In this document: piece after piece, positions 6,615 through 12,788 of the stretch | Numbering within the stretch: the stretch's first letter is position 1 | Layout: each line of letters starts with the position of its first letter | DNA from: an uncultured Clostridia bacterium | Lineage (GTDB): Bacteria; Bacillota; Clostridia; Christensenellales; CAG-138 | NCBI GenBank assembly: GCA_937894955.1 | Contig: CALAXO010000167.1 | Coordinates: forward strand, 1 to 13,341 | Direction of reading: 5' to 3' | DNA length: 13,341 nt | Made by a program: the position numbers and the translations under genes | The notes under the pieces: generated by a model | The model's input: the letters and a program-made list of their open reading frames with translations, nothing else | Databases searched by the model: none | Told to the model about the DNA's origin: nothing

Positions 6615-6653
6615 AAAGGGATTGCCGCAGAGTTTGTGCGGCGATCCCTTTTT
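6615..6653 (+). terminator. Terminator between converging metK and NCHSYAWY genes, probably bidirectional
   Basis: Stem AAAGGGATTGCCGCA (6615-6629) with TGCGGCGATCCCTTT (6637-6651), one T/G pair, 7-nt loop, followed by T residues on the plus strand. On the minus strand the stem is followed by TTTTCATTTC, so it can also end the convergent operon. The stretch 6503-6614 holds no convincing gene. Confidence 0.85.
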
Positions 6654-6688
6654 GACTTTCGGTCAAAGCGAAAGACTATTCAATAAGA

Positions 6689-7288
6689 TTATTTTCTGTA
6701 GTAGCTAACAGAGACACTCGAATATTTACTATAATAAGGGCATTTTTTAATCGAATGCGTATATAATCCCCAAGATCCCCATTTTGATTTCAAATAAGAT
6801 GATGAGCTACTCGTGCTGTTTACGATGGCAGAATGCGTTATAGTGTTTCCGCTTCGGTAAACAGCCCTGTCCTCTTTTTTGATACCACTTGGGAGTGAAT
6901 TAAAACCGGAAGTCTGCTTTTTCAAAAAAGTTGCAGAGTTGATGTATTGGAGAGGACTATTTATCCAATACTTGTTGGAAGAGGACGTTGAATACCAAGC
7001 ATAAGAGTGGCAATTATACTTGGTAGTAGCGCTACGGAGCTCCTTTGCCGAATAGTCTTTCTCAACAGATTTCTTAATCTCTGCACATTCAGCTGTAGTG
7101 TAGTTTCCGGACTTCCACTTGTAAGCCTTTACGTTGTCAGAAAAAGTCACAACTTCATAATATACGGCTCGCCCATTTTCCATATATGAAATTGCTTCTT
7201 GTCCTGTTTGTATAGTTTTTTGGCCCGTACAAGAGATTGATGCTGATAGAACGAACAGCATCATTGCTGCAAGCAAAGTGCATAGCAT
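6689..7288 (-). CDS. Secreted NCHSYAWY-motif protein, putative cysteine-peptidase-like fold
   Basis: A 199-residue exported protein. A hydrophobic signal (residues 1-19) ends in SASISC, a poor lipobox. The mature part has YNC93-HSYAWYS, a Ser/Asn/Tyr-rich middle, then AVYRSGNTITH152-SAIV. A Cys in a YNCHSYAW helix followed about 60 residues later by a His starting a strand recalls NlpC/P60 and CHAP peptidases; that is inference, not an established assignment. Start problem: ATG 7288 has no ribosome site, whereas ATG 7305 has GAGG in the end of the upstream gene and sits 4 nt after its stop, but is out of frame. One more A in the A7 tract (7288-7294) would give a perfect signal peptide MKFIKKMLCTLLAAMM. 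Sampled 60-nt lines here are 32-37% GC against about 58% in a line of the partner gene, suggesting separate origin. Translationally coupled to the upstream gene. Confidence 0.7.
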   Translation of the reverse strand: MLCTLLAAMMLFVLSASISCTGQKTIQTGQEAISYMENGRAVYYEVVTFSDNVKAYKWKSGNYTTAECAEIKKSVEKDYSAKELRSATTKYNCHSYAWYSTSSSNKYWINSPLQYINSATFLKKQTSGFNSLPSGIKKEDRAVYRSGNTITHSAIVNSTSSSSSYLKSKWGSWGLYTHSIKKCPYYSKYSSVSVSYYRK

Positions 7289-7309
7289 TTTTTTATAAAT
7301 TTCATGATG

Positions 7310-8224
7310 TTAACCTCGCTCGCTGTTTGTCGTTAATGCTGCGTTAAAATACGACACGATCCGTCCCAAAGTATCATCGCTGATTTCATCGGGAACCAGA
7401 ATCCCCTCCTCGATATAACGCTTCGCACCGGAAGAGGCATTGACGATTTCGGCGAATTCCTCGCTTGCCGCATATTGGCTGACTGCCGCAAGATACATTG
7501 TTGTTGAAACGCTGTAAGGGCTGTTTTCATCGTTTACAATTTTGTCGATTTTTTGCGCACAGGCGGCCGCAAGCTCATTGGCCTGTTTTGCCGTCAGGCT
7601 GTTTAGAATCTCCGGCATGCAAAGCATGGCTTCAAGATAGCGGAGCCTGATGCAGCCGACGCTGTCGCGTGCTTTCTGCTTGTCAAGGTCATAAAGTTTA
7701 TATAGCCTTATAAGGCTCTCGGCAGCGTCCGGCCGGGTCATCAGCTCGCGTATGCCGTTATAGTCGCTGCGTACGTTCTCCATACCGTCCTGCATTGTGT
7801 CAAAAAGCATAAAATCAATAAACAGGTTATAGTTCATGCAATAAAGCACAAGCTCGTCGGTTGAAACGGTTTTGAGAATGTCCGCCGGAATCTGGGAAAC
7901 TTCGCGCATCTGCACGGCGTCCTCAAGTGCGTCCCACTGCTCCGGAGTATCGTCCGGATTTATGCTTGAAACGTATTTTTTTTCATCGGTTTTTTTGTTA
8001 AGGTATCCTTCGGGAACGGGAAACCAAAATTCGGAGGAATCGTTGTCCTCATCCTTGGCAGGTTCATCCTGCGGGTCGGAATGCCGAGTTTCGTATTCGA
8101 CATAATGCTTCCGCGCATTGCGCCCGATTGCCGCATAACTCTTTTTTGGCAGTGCCAAGGCAAGAGTGAATGCTGCTGCTGCCAGTATGCATATGCATAC
8201 AATGATCGCTCTTCTCTTTTTCAC
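7310..8224 (-). CDS. Exported helical protein of unknown function, partner of NCHSYAWY protein
   Basis: A 304-residue protein I cannot assign to a named family. Residues 1-5 are basic (MKKRR), 6-26 hydrophobic (signal or membrane anchor), and about 45-65 an acidic Asp/Glu/Ser linker. Residues 95-300 are predicted all-helical, with MREVSQIPADILKTVSTDEL, a Cys/Tyr/Phe-rich stretch and DYNGIRELMTRPDA. It recalls uncharacterised exported proteins of gut anaerobes (recollection, unverified). I chose GTG 8224: AAAGG lies about 10 nt upstream, the N-terminus becomes a clean signal, and the alternative start at 8266 is TTG without a site. The stop at 7310 lies 4 nt before ATG 7305, so both genes form one coupled operon. 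Promoter at 8277-8305. Confidence 0.8.
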   Translation of the reverse strand: MKKRRAIIVCICILAAAAFTLALALPKKSYAAIGRNARKHYVEYETRHSDPQDEPAKDEDNDSSEFWFPVPEGYLNKKTDEKKYVSSINPDDTPEQWDALEDAVQMREVSQIPADILKTVSTDELVLYCMNYNLFIDFMLFDTMQDGMENVRSDYNGIRELMTRPDAAESLIRLYKLYDLDKQKARDSVGCIRLRYLEAMLCMPEILNSLTAKQANELAAACAQKIDKIVNDENSPYSVSTTMYLAAVSQYAASEEFAEIVNASSGAKRYIEEGILVPDEISDDTLGRIVSYFNAALTTNSERG

Positions 8225-8276
8225 TTGAATAAATCCTTTCCGTGTCGACAATATCGCGTCTGACAACTGCTTTTAA

Positions 8277-8305
8277 ATAATAACAGATTATTTTTTAGAC
8301 GTCAA
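8277..8305 (-). promoter_or_regulatory. Promoter of the NCHSYAWY operon
   Basis: Minus-strand -35 TTGACG (8300-8305), 17-nt spacer, -10 TATTAT (8277-8282). AGAC-N5-GTCT (8297-8309) is a small dyad over the -35. An AT-rich tract lies just upstream on the minus strand (8310-8338). The predicted leader is about 45 nt. Confidence 0.7.
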
Positions 8306-8320
8306 GTCTGAAAACAAATA

Positions 8321-8337
8321 ATATATATATATATATA
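8321..8337. repeat. TA dinucleotide microsatellite upstream of the operon promoter
   Basis: Eight and a half uninterrupted AT units, 15 nt upstream of the -35 box at 8300-8305 on the minus strand. It occupies the position of an UP element, and its length could change by slippage. Confidence 0.8.
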
Positions 8338-8388
8338 AACGCAATCAGGTAAATGCATCGGCAGGACTCCGGGAATCGGTTTTAAACG

Positions 8389-8435
8389 GATTGTGCGAAA
8401 AAAGGCCGCAGGTTTGAGCCTTTTTTCGCACAATC
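8389..8435 (-). terminator. 18-bp perfect inverted repeat, terminator of the 8477-9190 gene
   Basis: GATTGTGCGAAAAAAGGC (8389-8406) and its exact complement (8418-8435), 11-nt loop. Each arm holds a run of six A or T flanking GGC/GCC, so on either strand a short GC stem is followed by T6. It lies about 40 nt after the stop of the minus-strand gene at 8477. The rest of 8306-8476 holds only the TA repeat and AT-rich DNA. Confidence 0.75.
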
Positions 8436-8476
8436 TATCGGGGAAACTTCGGTTAAAGGTTGTTTATCAGAGCGCT

Positions 8477-9190
8477 TTATTCACTTGTGATTGAGTTCAC
8501 AACCTCGGACATCTTTCCGAAATCGAAAGATTGAACGATCTCCACAGCTTCACTGCGTGAATTGTAAACGGTCAAAATTTCAACAAGGAAACCGTCAATA
8601 TCCGCCCGGAACGTAACGGCATCATCGGAAACATCCGTATCGTTAACAATATAGAGTCTGCGTATTTTGTCCGAACCGGTCGGAATTATTTGCGTAACGT
8701 CCTTTGACTTGATTTTGCCGTTGAGCAGTGTTTCCGAATCGGCGGAAAGCCCCTCAAAAATCGTGAAGTAACCGTGCCCTTTATCAAAGAGGTACACAAG
8801 GGTAAAACGCCCGTATGTGGGGTAATAATCCATGTAATGCGGTTTATACTTCGGGTGGGTCGGGAAGGGAATCCTGTCAAAGCGTTCCAACAGATCGGAC
8901 AGCTCCGCCTTGTTGCGGACGCCGCAGCAGCGGCGGATTCCACGCTCTTCAATGTAGCTTTCAACCTTGCTCTCGTCCAGCTTCACGGATGCAAAAAATG
9001 CCTGCATTTCTTCAACACTGCGGAACTCAATGCTGTCGGGGGGTTCTTGATGACCGGTTTGCCATTCGGTCGGTTGTGCGGTCGGCTGCGCGGTCGGTGT
9101 CGTTTCCGTTTTGTGAACGGAAGAACATGCAAGCGCCGAACAGATGCATACAGCAAGTATTGCTGCGATGAAAAGATAATGTTTTTTCAT
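8477..9190 (-). CDS. Exported protein, possible lipoprotein, unknown family
   Basis: A 237-residue protein I do not recognise. Residues 1-21 are a signal sequence (MKKHYLFIAAILAVCICSAL) ending in ALAC22, a weak lipobox because position -3 is Ala, so lipoprotein status is uncertain. A Thr/Pro linker follows (about 28-45, with TAQPTAQP). The folded part starts near SIEFRSVEEMQAFF (53-66), has a CC pair at 88-89, and alternates short helices and strands, with a Tyr-rich stretch at 119-133. No catalytic motif is apparent. ATG 9190 has GGAGG only 4 nt upstream; the frame continues to 9232 but looks non-coding there. Transcribed alone from a near-consensus promoter with an unusually long leader of about 245 nt, and closed by the 18-bp inverted repeat. 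Confidence 0.75.
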   Translation of the reverse strand: MKKHYLFIAAILAVCICSALACSSVHKTETTPTAQPTAQPTEWQTGHQEPPDSIEFRSVEEMQAFFASVKLDESKVESYIEERGIRRCCGVRNKAELSDLLERFDRIPFPTHPKYKPHYMDYYPTYGRFTLVYLFDKGHGYFTIFEGLSADSETLLNGKIKSKDVTQIIPTGSDKIRRLYIVNDTDVSDDAVTFRADIDGFLVEILTVYNSRSEAVEIVQSFDFGKMSEVVNSITSE

Positions 9191-9240
9191 AGTTCCTCCA
9201 TCAATGACAGTGTGTCGTCGGCGGGGTGTCATTTCAAACG

Positions 9241-9301
9241 GCTGCGCAACACATTCGCGTTGAGCTGCGCTATGCTATGGTGCTGCGCTGTTGCGCTGCG
9301 C
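9241..9301. repeat. Four copies of GCTGCGC in the leader
   Basis: GCTGCGC occurs at 9241, 9264, 9282 and 9295 (plus-strand view), at spacings of 23, 18 and 13 nt, within the leader of the 8477-9190 gene. Meaning unknown; it could be imperfect local duplication or a binding-site cluster. Confidence 0.4.
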
Positions 9302-9400
9302 TCGGAGAAGAAGTTTCACGGGGACAATATGCCGAACATTGTTCCGTGACGTCCGAACCGGCGAAATAATTTCCGCTGTCGTTTGACTGCGGAAGCCTGC

Positions 9401-9420
9401 TTGGCGGAGGATGCATCGCC
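9401..9420 (-). other. Short hairpin covering a potential ribosome site near the leader 5' end
   Basis: On the minus strand GGAGG (complement of 9419-9423) can pair with CCTCC (complement of 9406-9410) across an 8-nt loop containing an ATG at 9415. It would hide the ribosome site of a 48-codon frame (9415 down to 9269). The GGAGG-ATG distance is only 2 nt, so translation there is doubtful. Confidence 0.25.
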
Positions 9421-9441
9421 TCCTTCAAATATGATGACTAT

Positions 9442-9469
9442 ATTATATCATATCACCTAACGTTGTCAA
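9442..9469 (-). promoter_or_regulatory. Near-consensus promoter of the 8477-9190 gene
   Basis: Minus-strand -35 TTGACA (9464-9469), 16-nt spacer, extended -10 TGATATAAT with TATAAT at 9442-9447. Both hexamers are perfect consensus, the strongest promoter in the window. Transcription would start near 9435, leaving about 245 nt before ATG 9190. Confidence 0.8.
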
Positions 9470-9505
9470 GATAAAAAATCATTTATTCTTTACGTCGAAA
9501 CACAA

Positions 9506-9549
9506 ACAAAAACAGCCTCCGCAAGTGCATAAAATTTGCGGAAGCTGTT
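9506..9549 (-). terminator. Intrinsic terminator of the HEIWH protein operon
   Basis: Stem AACAGC-TCCGCAA (9511-9524, one bulged C) with TTGCGGA-GCTGTT (9536-9549, one bulged A). On the minus strand it is followed by TTTTTGTTTGTG. It lies about 105 nt after the stop at 9655. The intervening DNA has only a small AAGCG-GAAA-CGCTT hairpin (9572-9585). Confidence 0.8.
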
Positions 9550-9654
9550 GATTTTTTTACGTTTGAGTCAAAAGCGGAAACGCTTGCGGAAGTGGGAATA
9601 TATTTGCAGAAAACATACGCCTTGTGCAAACATAAACCGTTCGGAGTTTTCGGT

Positions 9655-11607
9655 TTATTCGCCGAGGGCATCCTCCCAACGGGGAGTGCCCCAGCCGGTT
9701 GTGTCGAAGTATTGGCGAATCTTATCGCTCATGTATCGGAGCTTTGCGTAAAGGTGCGGGTATTCCGAAAGCCCACTGCCGAAGAAACCCGTCATTGCAT
9801 ATTCCATGATTCGGGCGCGATCCTCGCGTTCATTGGTTTTTGCATAACCATCGATGAAATAGCAGTCCTTGGGTTTTGTCGGGCCGAAATAAGTATAATC
9901 ACCCTCATTCAGAATGCTTTCGGCAGGATCAAAGATGTATTGGAAGCCGTCGGGGTTCAGCTCGGCCCATTGGACAACATCGAATTCATCGGGGTTGATG
10001 CTTGTGATATGATCCTCCGTTGCATGCCAGATCTCGTGACAGTAGGTGCCGACAAGCCCTTCGGAGAAAATGTCTACATAAATATTATGCCACAAAGAGC
10101 TTTGCACGCTGTAGCCGATCATGTTGAAATTGCTTTCAAATCCGCCGACAAGCATTATGCGTATGCCGCCGTCACCGAATTCCGAACGGAACTGCGGGAA
10201 AAAGCCCTCCGGATAGAGCGAAAGAGCTTCTTCGAGAGGATCGAGCGCCGCGTTTATTGATGCAGCTTCGTCTGCAAGATCCATTTGATCGGTTGTGGTC
10301 GTCGGGTACTCGGCAAAAGTACATGCAGGCAGACACTGGGAGGAGAGCAGGATGCGCACCCCGTATTTTTCGGAAATTTCATCCGCACGGCTGCGCACTC
10401 CCTGAAGATCTTCGGGAAGGCTGCTGCCGTTCACGGCGGACCAATAATCTTCGGCAATGTATTCGTTGACGGTGAGCATGGATTCCGCCGGTTCGGTGCC
10501 GTCGATAACGGAATAATCAAGCACGGACGGGGAAATAAGGTTAAATTCAAATTGTGATTCAACGTAACTCACCGCTATGATGCCGCCGATGTTCGGCATG
10601 AAGTATTGCGCAAGAAGCTCATGCTCGATGCCGTATTGGGTAAGGTCGCAGCACTCAAGTGCGCTGCCGAGCCTGAACAAAGCGGGGGAATCTCCGGATG
10701 TTACGATGCAGTCCGAATAGGGCACGGGGTAAAGCTCGGTTTCGCCGCCGGGCAGCAGGGAGGCATCCGCAAAAACAAAACTGCCGTCGGCGGAATATGT
10801 GACATCGTATCCGCCGGCATCGGCGTTGTATTTAAAGAAATAAACATCCGAATCCTCGGTGAAATGCGGAATGAACGAGTCGGAGGAAATCATTGAGAAA
10901 GAATTTGAACCAAGGTCGAGCAGTGCCGTTCCGCAAAGCGTTGTGTCCGGGGAAAGAAAAGCATCCAAAAACAGTTTATCCTCGGTCGGATGTGTGTCAA
11001 CAATCGCGTTGAACCGCAGGCTGAATGCGGCTTCCACGGGGGAGACTTCGCCCGTTTCGATATTCATGCTGCACAGCACGGAATCCTTAAGGAAATAGTA
11101 TTCCGCCAAATTATGTGAAAACTGACCGTAAATCGTTTCAACATCGAAACGTTTCTTCTGATTCAAGTCGGAATCGAAAAGGATCCACTCTTTTTCGTCA
11201 ACGTTGAATGCGGCAAATGTGTCGTCCGGAAAGATTTCGTCCGAAACGGACCAGTTTCCGTCAATCGTTACGGACTTTATGACGCTGTCCGAAACAATAT
11301 CAACGGTTGTGAACGTTGTTTTTTTGCTTTCGTAATCACTTTGGCAGGCAAGTGCGCCGCTTTGCCCGAACGGATGCAGCACGGCAAGCAGGGATGTATC
11401 AAAGCTTGTGAGCCTGCGCACAGGTTCCGGCACGGGTGTTGCCATCGGAACTTCTGTCGGTGCGGGCACTGCCGATGCAGGCGCGGGTGTTTGCTGCGGG
11501 TCACCGCCGGAATTGCAGCCGAAGCAGAAAACACATGCCGCAAACAACAGCGCAAGCAGAGCGAACAGCGCGTGATTGCGATAGCTTGATAATGAATTTT
11601 TTTTCAT
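9655..11607 (-). CDS. Large exported protein with HExxH zinc-protease motif, probable lipoprotein
   Basis: A 650-residue protein, probably a cell-surface metallopeptidase. Residues 1-30 are a signal sequence; Cys31 in CFGCNSGG is a candidate lipid site, though the lipobox is poor. A Pro-rich linker covers about 37-64. Residues about 65-390 look like repeated short beta strands (Asp/Ser/Phe-rich), perhaps a propeller. The C-terminal part (about 415-650) holds GTYCH524-EIWH528-ATEDH, a gluzincin-type HExxH, and NERE595-DRARIMEYAM, where an ED pair 67 residues later would supply the third zinc ligand, as in lethal-factor-like and related zincins (inference). ATG 11607 has AAGGAGG 11 nt upstream, with a GGCG/CGCC hairpin in between. 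It lies 85 nt after the NlpC/P60 gene with no terminator seen, so probably the same operon. Substrate unknown. Confidence 0.8.
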   Translation of the reverse strand: MKKNSLSSYRNHALFALLALLFAACVFCFGCNSGGDPQQTPAPASAVPAPTEVPMATPVPEPVRRLTSFDTSLLAVLHPFGQSGALACQSDYESKKTTFTTVDIVSDSVIKSVTIDGNWSVSDEIFPDDTFAAFNVDEKEWILFDSDLNQKKRFDVETIYGQFSHNLAEYYFLKDSVLCSMNIETGEVSPVEAAFSLRFNAIVDTHPTEDKLFLDAFLSPDTTLCGTALLDLGSNSFSMISSDSFIPHFTEDSDVYFFKYNADAGGYDVTYSADGSFVFADASLLPGGETELYPVPYSDCIVTSGDSPALFRLGSALECCDLTQYGIEHELLAQYFMPNIGGIIAVSYVESQFEFNLISPSVLDYSVIDGTEPAESMLTVNEYIAEDYWSAVNGSSLPEDLQGVRSRADEISEKYGVRILLSSQCLPACTFAEYPTTTTDQMDLADEAASINAALDPLEEALSLYPEGFFPQFRSEFGDGGIRIMLVGGFESNFNMIGYSVQSSLWHNIYVDIFSEGLVGTYCHEIWHATEDHITSINPDEFDVVQWAELNPDGFQYIFDPAESILNEGDYTYFGPTKPKDCYFIDGYAKTNEREDRARIMEYAMTGFFGSGLSEYPHLYAKLRYMSDKIRQYFDTTGWGTPRWEDALGE

Positions 11608-11692
11608 GGCGGTAAACGCCTCCTTAATTATTAACTTGCCGAAAGAGCGCATATGCCCAATCGGCATGCTGCCGAATTTTGAAATGTTCCGT

Positions 11693-12358
11693 TTAATTCG
11701 CATCCGACACCGAACAAGGCCTGCGGAAGTATTTGAATTCGCTGCCGCATGTGGAAACAACGACTTTGTTCTGCGTTGCGGAGCAATGTGCAATAAGCGG
11801 TTCACCGTTTTTCAGAAAGCCGACGCAGATTCCGACATGGTTTCCGCCGCTTCCGGGGTATTTGTTGACGAATGCAAGATCGCCTATCCGAACATCGCTT
11901 TTTTTGATTTCAGCGGATTTATCCCACTGATTCCATGTGCCGACGCCGATTTTTTCAATCGTTTCGGCTTTGTCCGCGCCCAATTGAATATAACACCAAA
12001 GCACGAACCCGGAGCAGTCCAATCCGTAAGGGATGGTTGTTCCGCTTGTGGAATGTCCGGGGCTTGTGACTTCGGCAGGTTTGCCCCAGCGGTCATCCCA
12101 ACCGACGGTGTAACTCTTGCCGCCCCAAAAATAGTTGACCTTTCCGACAAGCATAAGCGCGGATTCCGCAAGGGTGCGCTGAGCTTCCGTTGAATACTCA
12201 CTGTGCGCCGACATTTGCTGAATCTCCGCATCGTCAAGTATTCGGTATTCTGTTCCGCGGCATGCAAAAAAATATGTTGCTGCCGCAATAAGCATGATTA
12301 ACATCGCAATGCATACGGCGCAAATGCGAATGCGATGCGAATTGTTTTTTTGCTGCAT
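11693..12358 (-). CDS. NlpC/P60 family cell-wall peptidase
   Basis: A 221-residue exported hydrolase. The N-terminus has one hydrophobic segment (about 11-33, ending FFAC), a signal anchor or possible lipoprotein signal. The NlpC/P60 domain follows: ALMLVGKVNYFWGGKS (67-82), YGLDC115-SGFVLWCY with the nucleophile Cys115, GDLAFVNK (159-166), GNH174-VGICVG with the catalytic His174, and LIAH191 as the likely third residue. Family members cut peptidoglycan stem peptides, often gamma-D-Glu-diaminopimelate bonds. A longer loop (residues 83-110) precedes the catalytic Cys and may form part of the substrate cleft. ATG 12358 has AAGGAGG 6 nt upstream. First gene of a likely two-gene operon with the HEIWH protein, from a promoter at 12408-12436. 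Confidence 0.9.
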   Translation of the reverse strand: MQQKNNSHRIRICAVCIAMLIMLIAAATYFFACRGTEYRILDDAEIQQMSAHSEYSTEAQRTLAESALMLVGKVNYFWGGKSYTVGWDDRWGKPAEVTSPGHSTSGTTIPYGLDCSGFVLWCYIQLGADKAETIEKIGVGTWNQWDKSAEIKKSDVRIGDLAFVNKYPGSGGNHVGICVGFLKNGEPLIAHCSATQNKVVVSTCGSEFKYFRRPCSVSDAN

Positions 12359-12401
12359 GGGCGGCCTCCTTAGCTGCGGCCGAAGCTTTCAGCCGGGTTT
12401 T

Positions 12402-12436
12402 ACCGCAATAATAACATAATGCGGTGGCCGTTGCAA
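12402..12436 (-). promoter_or_regulatory. Promoter and operator-like dyad of the NlpC/P60 operon
   Basis: Minus-strand -35 TTGCAA (12431-12436), 17-nt spacer, -10 TATTAT (12408-12413). The dyad ACCGCA (12402-12407), 12 nt, TGCGGT (12420-12425) brackets the -10 and could be a repressor site (inference). Confidence 0.6.
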
Positions 12437-12650
12437 GCACACTGAATAATAAATAATATACCTAATGGATGAAATTTGTTTTGTGCATTTTCCGGATTGT
12501 GTTCAGGTGATAAAAAACTAAAACGAATAATCTAAAAATGTACAAAAGTCAACTAATTTTTGACAAGATTTGCAAAAATGAATTAAACGAAATGCGAGTG
12601 TTTCGCATTTTCGGCAGAAAATCGCCGATACTTTCGCAATCAGAAGTAAT
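12437..12650. other. Divergent intergenic region with hairpins, no gene seen
   Basis: AT-rich spacer between the NlpC/P60 operon and the LytTR regulator. It holds the 14-mer AAAAATGTACAAAA (12534-12547, also at 2941), GTCAA/TTGAC (12548-12564), a stem AAATGCGA (12590-12597) with TCGCATTT (12603-12610), and a second stem TCGGC (12611-12615) with GCCGA (12624-12628). No T-run follows the hairpins. The frames crossing it look non-coding. Confidence 0.5.
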
Positions 12651-12651
12651 G

Positions 12652-12660
12652 TGCTATAAT
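12652..12660 (+). promoter_or_regulatory. Extended -10 promoter element of the LytTR regulator
   Basis: TGCTATAAT with perfect TATAAT at 12655-12660 and the TGC extension; no good -35. The predicted leader is about 120 nt and contains an 11-residue frame (12685-12720) with a poorly placed ribosome site. Confidence 0.55.
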
Positions 12661-12788
12661 AGACACAAGGCGATATACACAGGAATGCTTCGAACAGGCT
12701 TTTTGCGGGGAAAACTTTGAACAAACGTCTTTTTCGTGTCAGAAAAGCATTGATCGGAGTTTCCGAAAAGGATTGGGGGAATTCAATA

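Noticed and set aside
8225..8266. TTG start giving a 14-residue extension of the 7310-8224 gene
   Set aside because: No ribosome site; the GTG at 8224 has one and yields a proper signal sequence.
9592..10260. Plus-strand open frame of 222 codons
   Set aside because: Antisense to the HEIWH protein, lacking ribosome site and domain features.
12538..12720. 60-codon plus-strand frame before the regulator
   Set aside because: Crosses the promoter and hairpins, has no ribosome site, and its composition is not coding-like.
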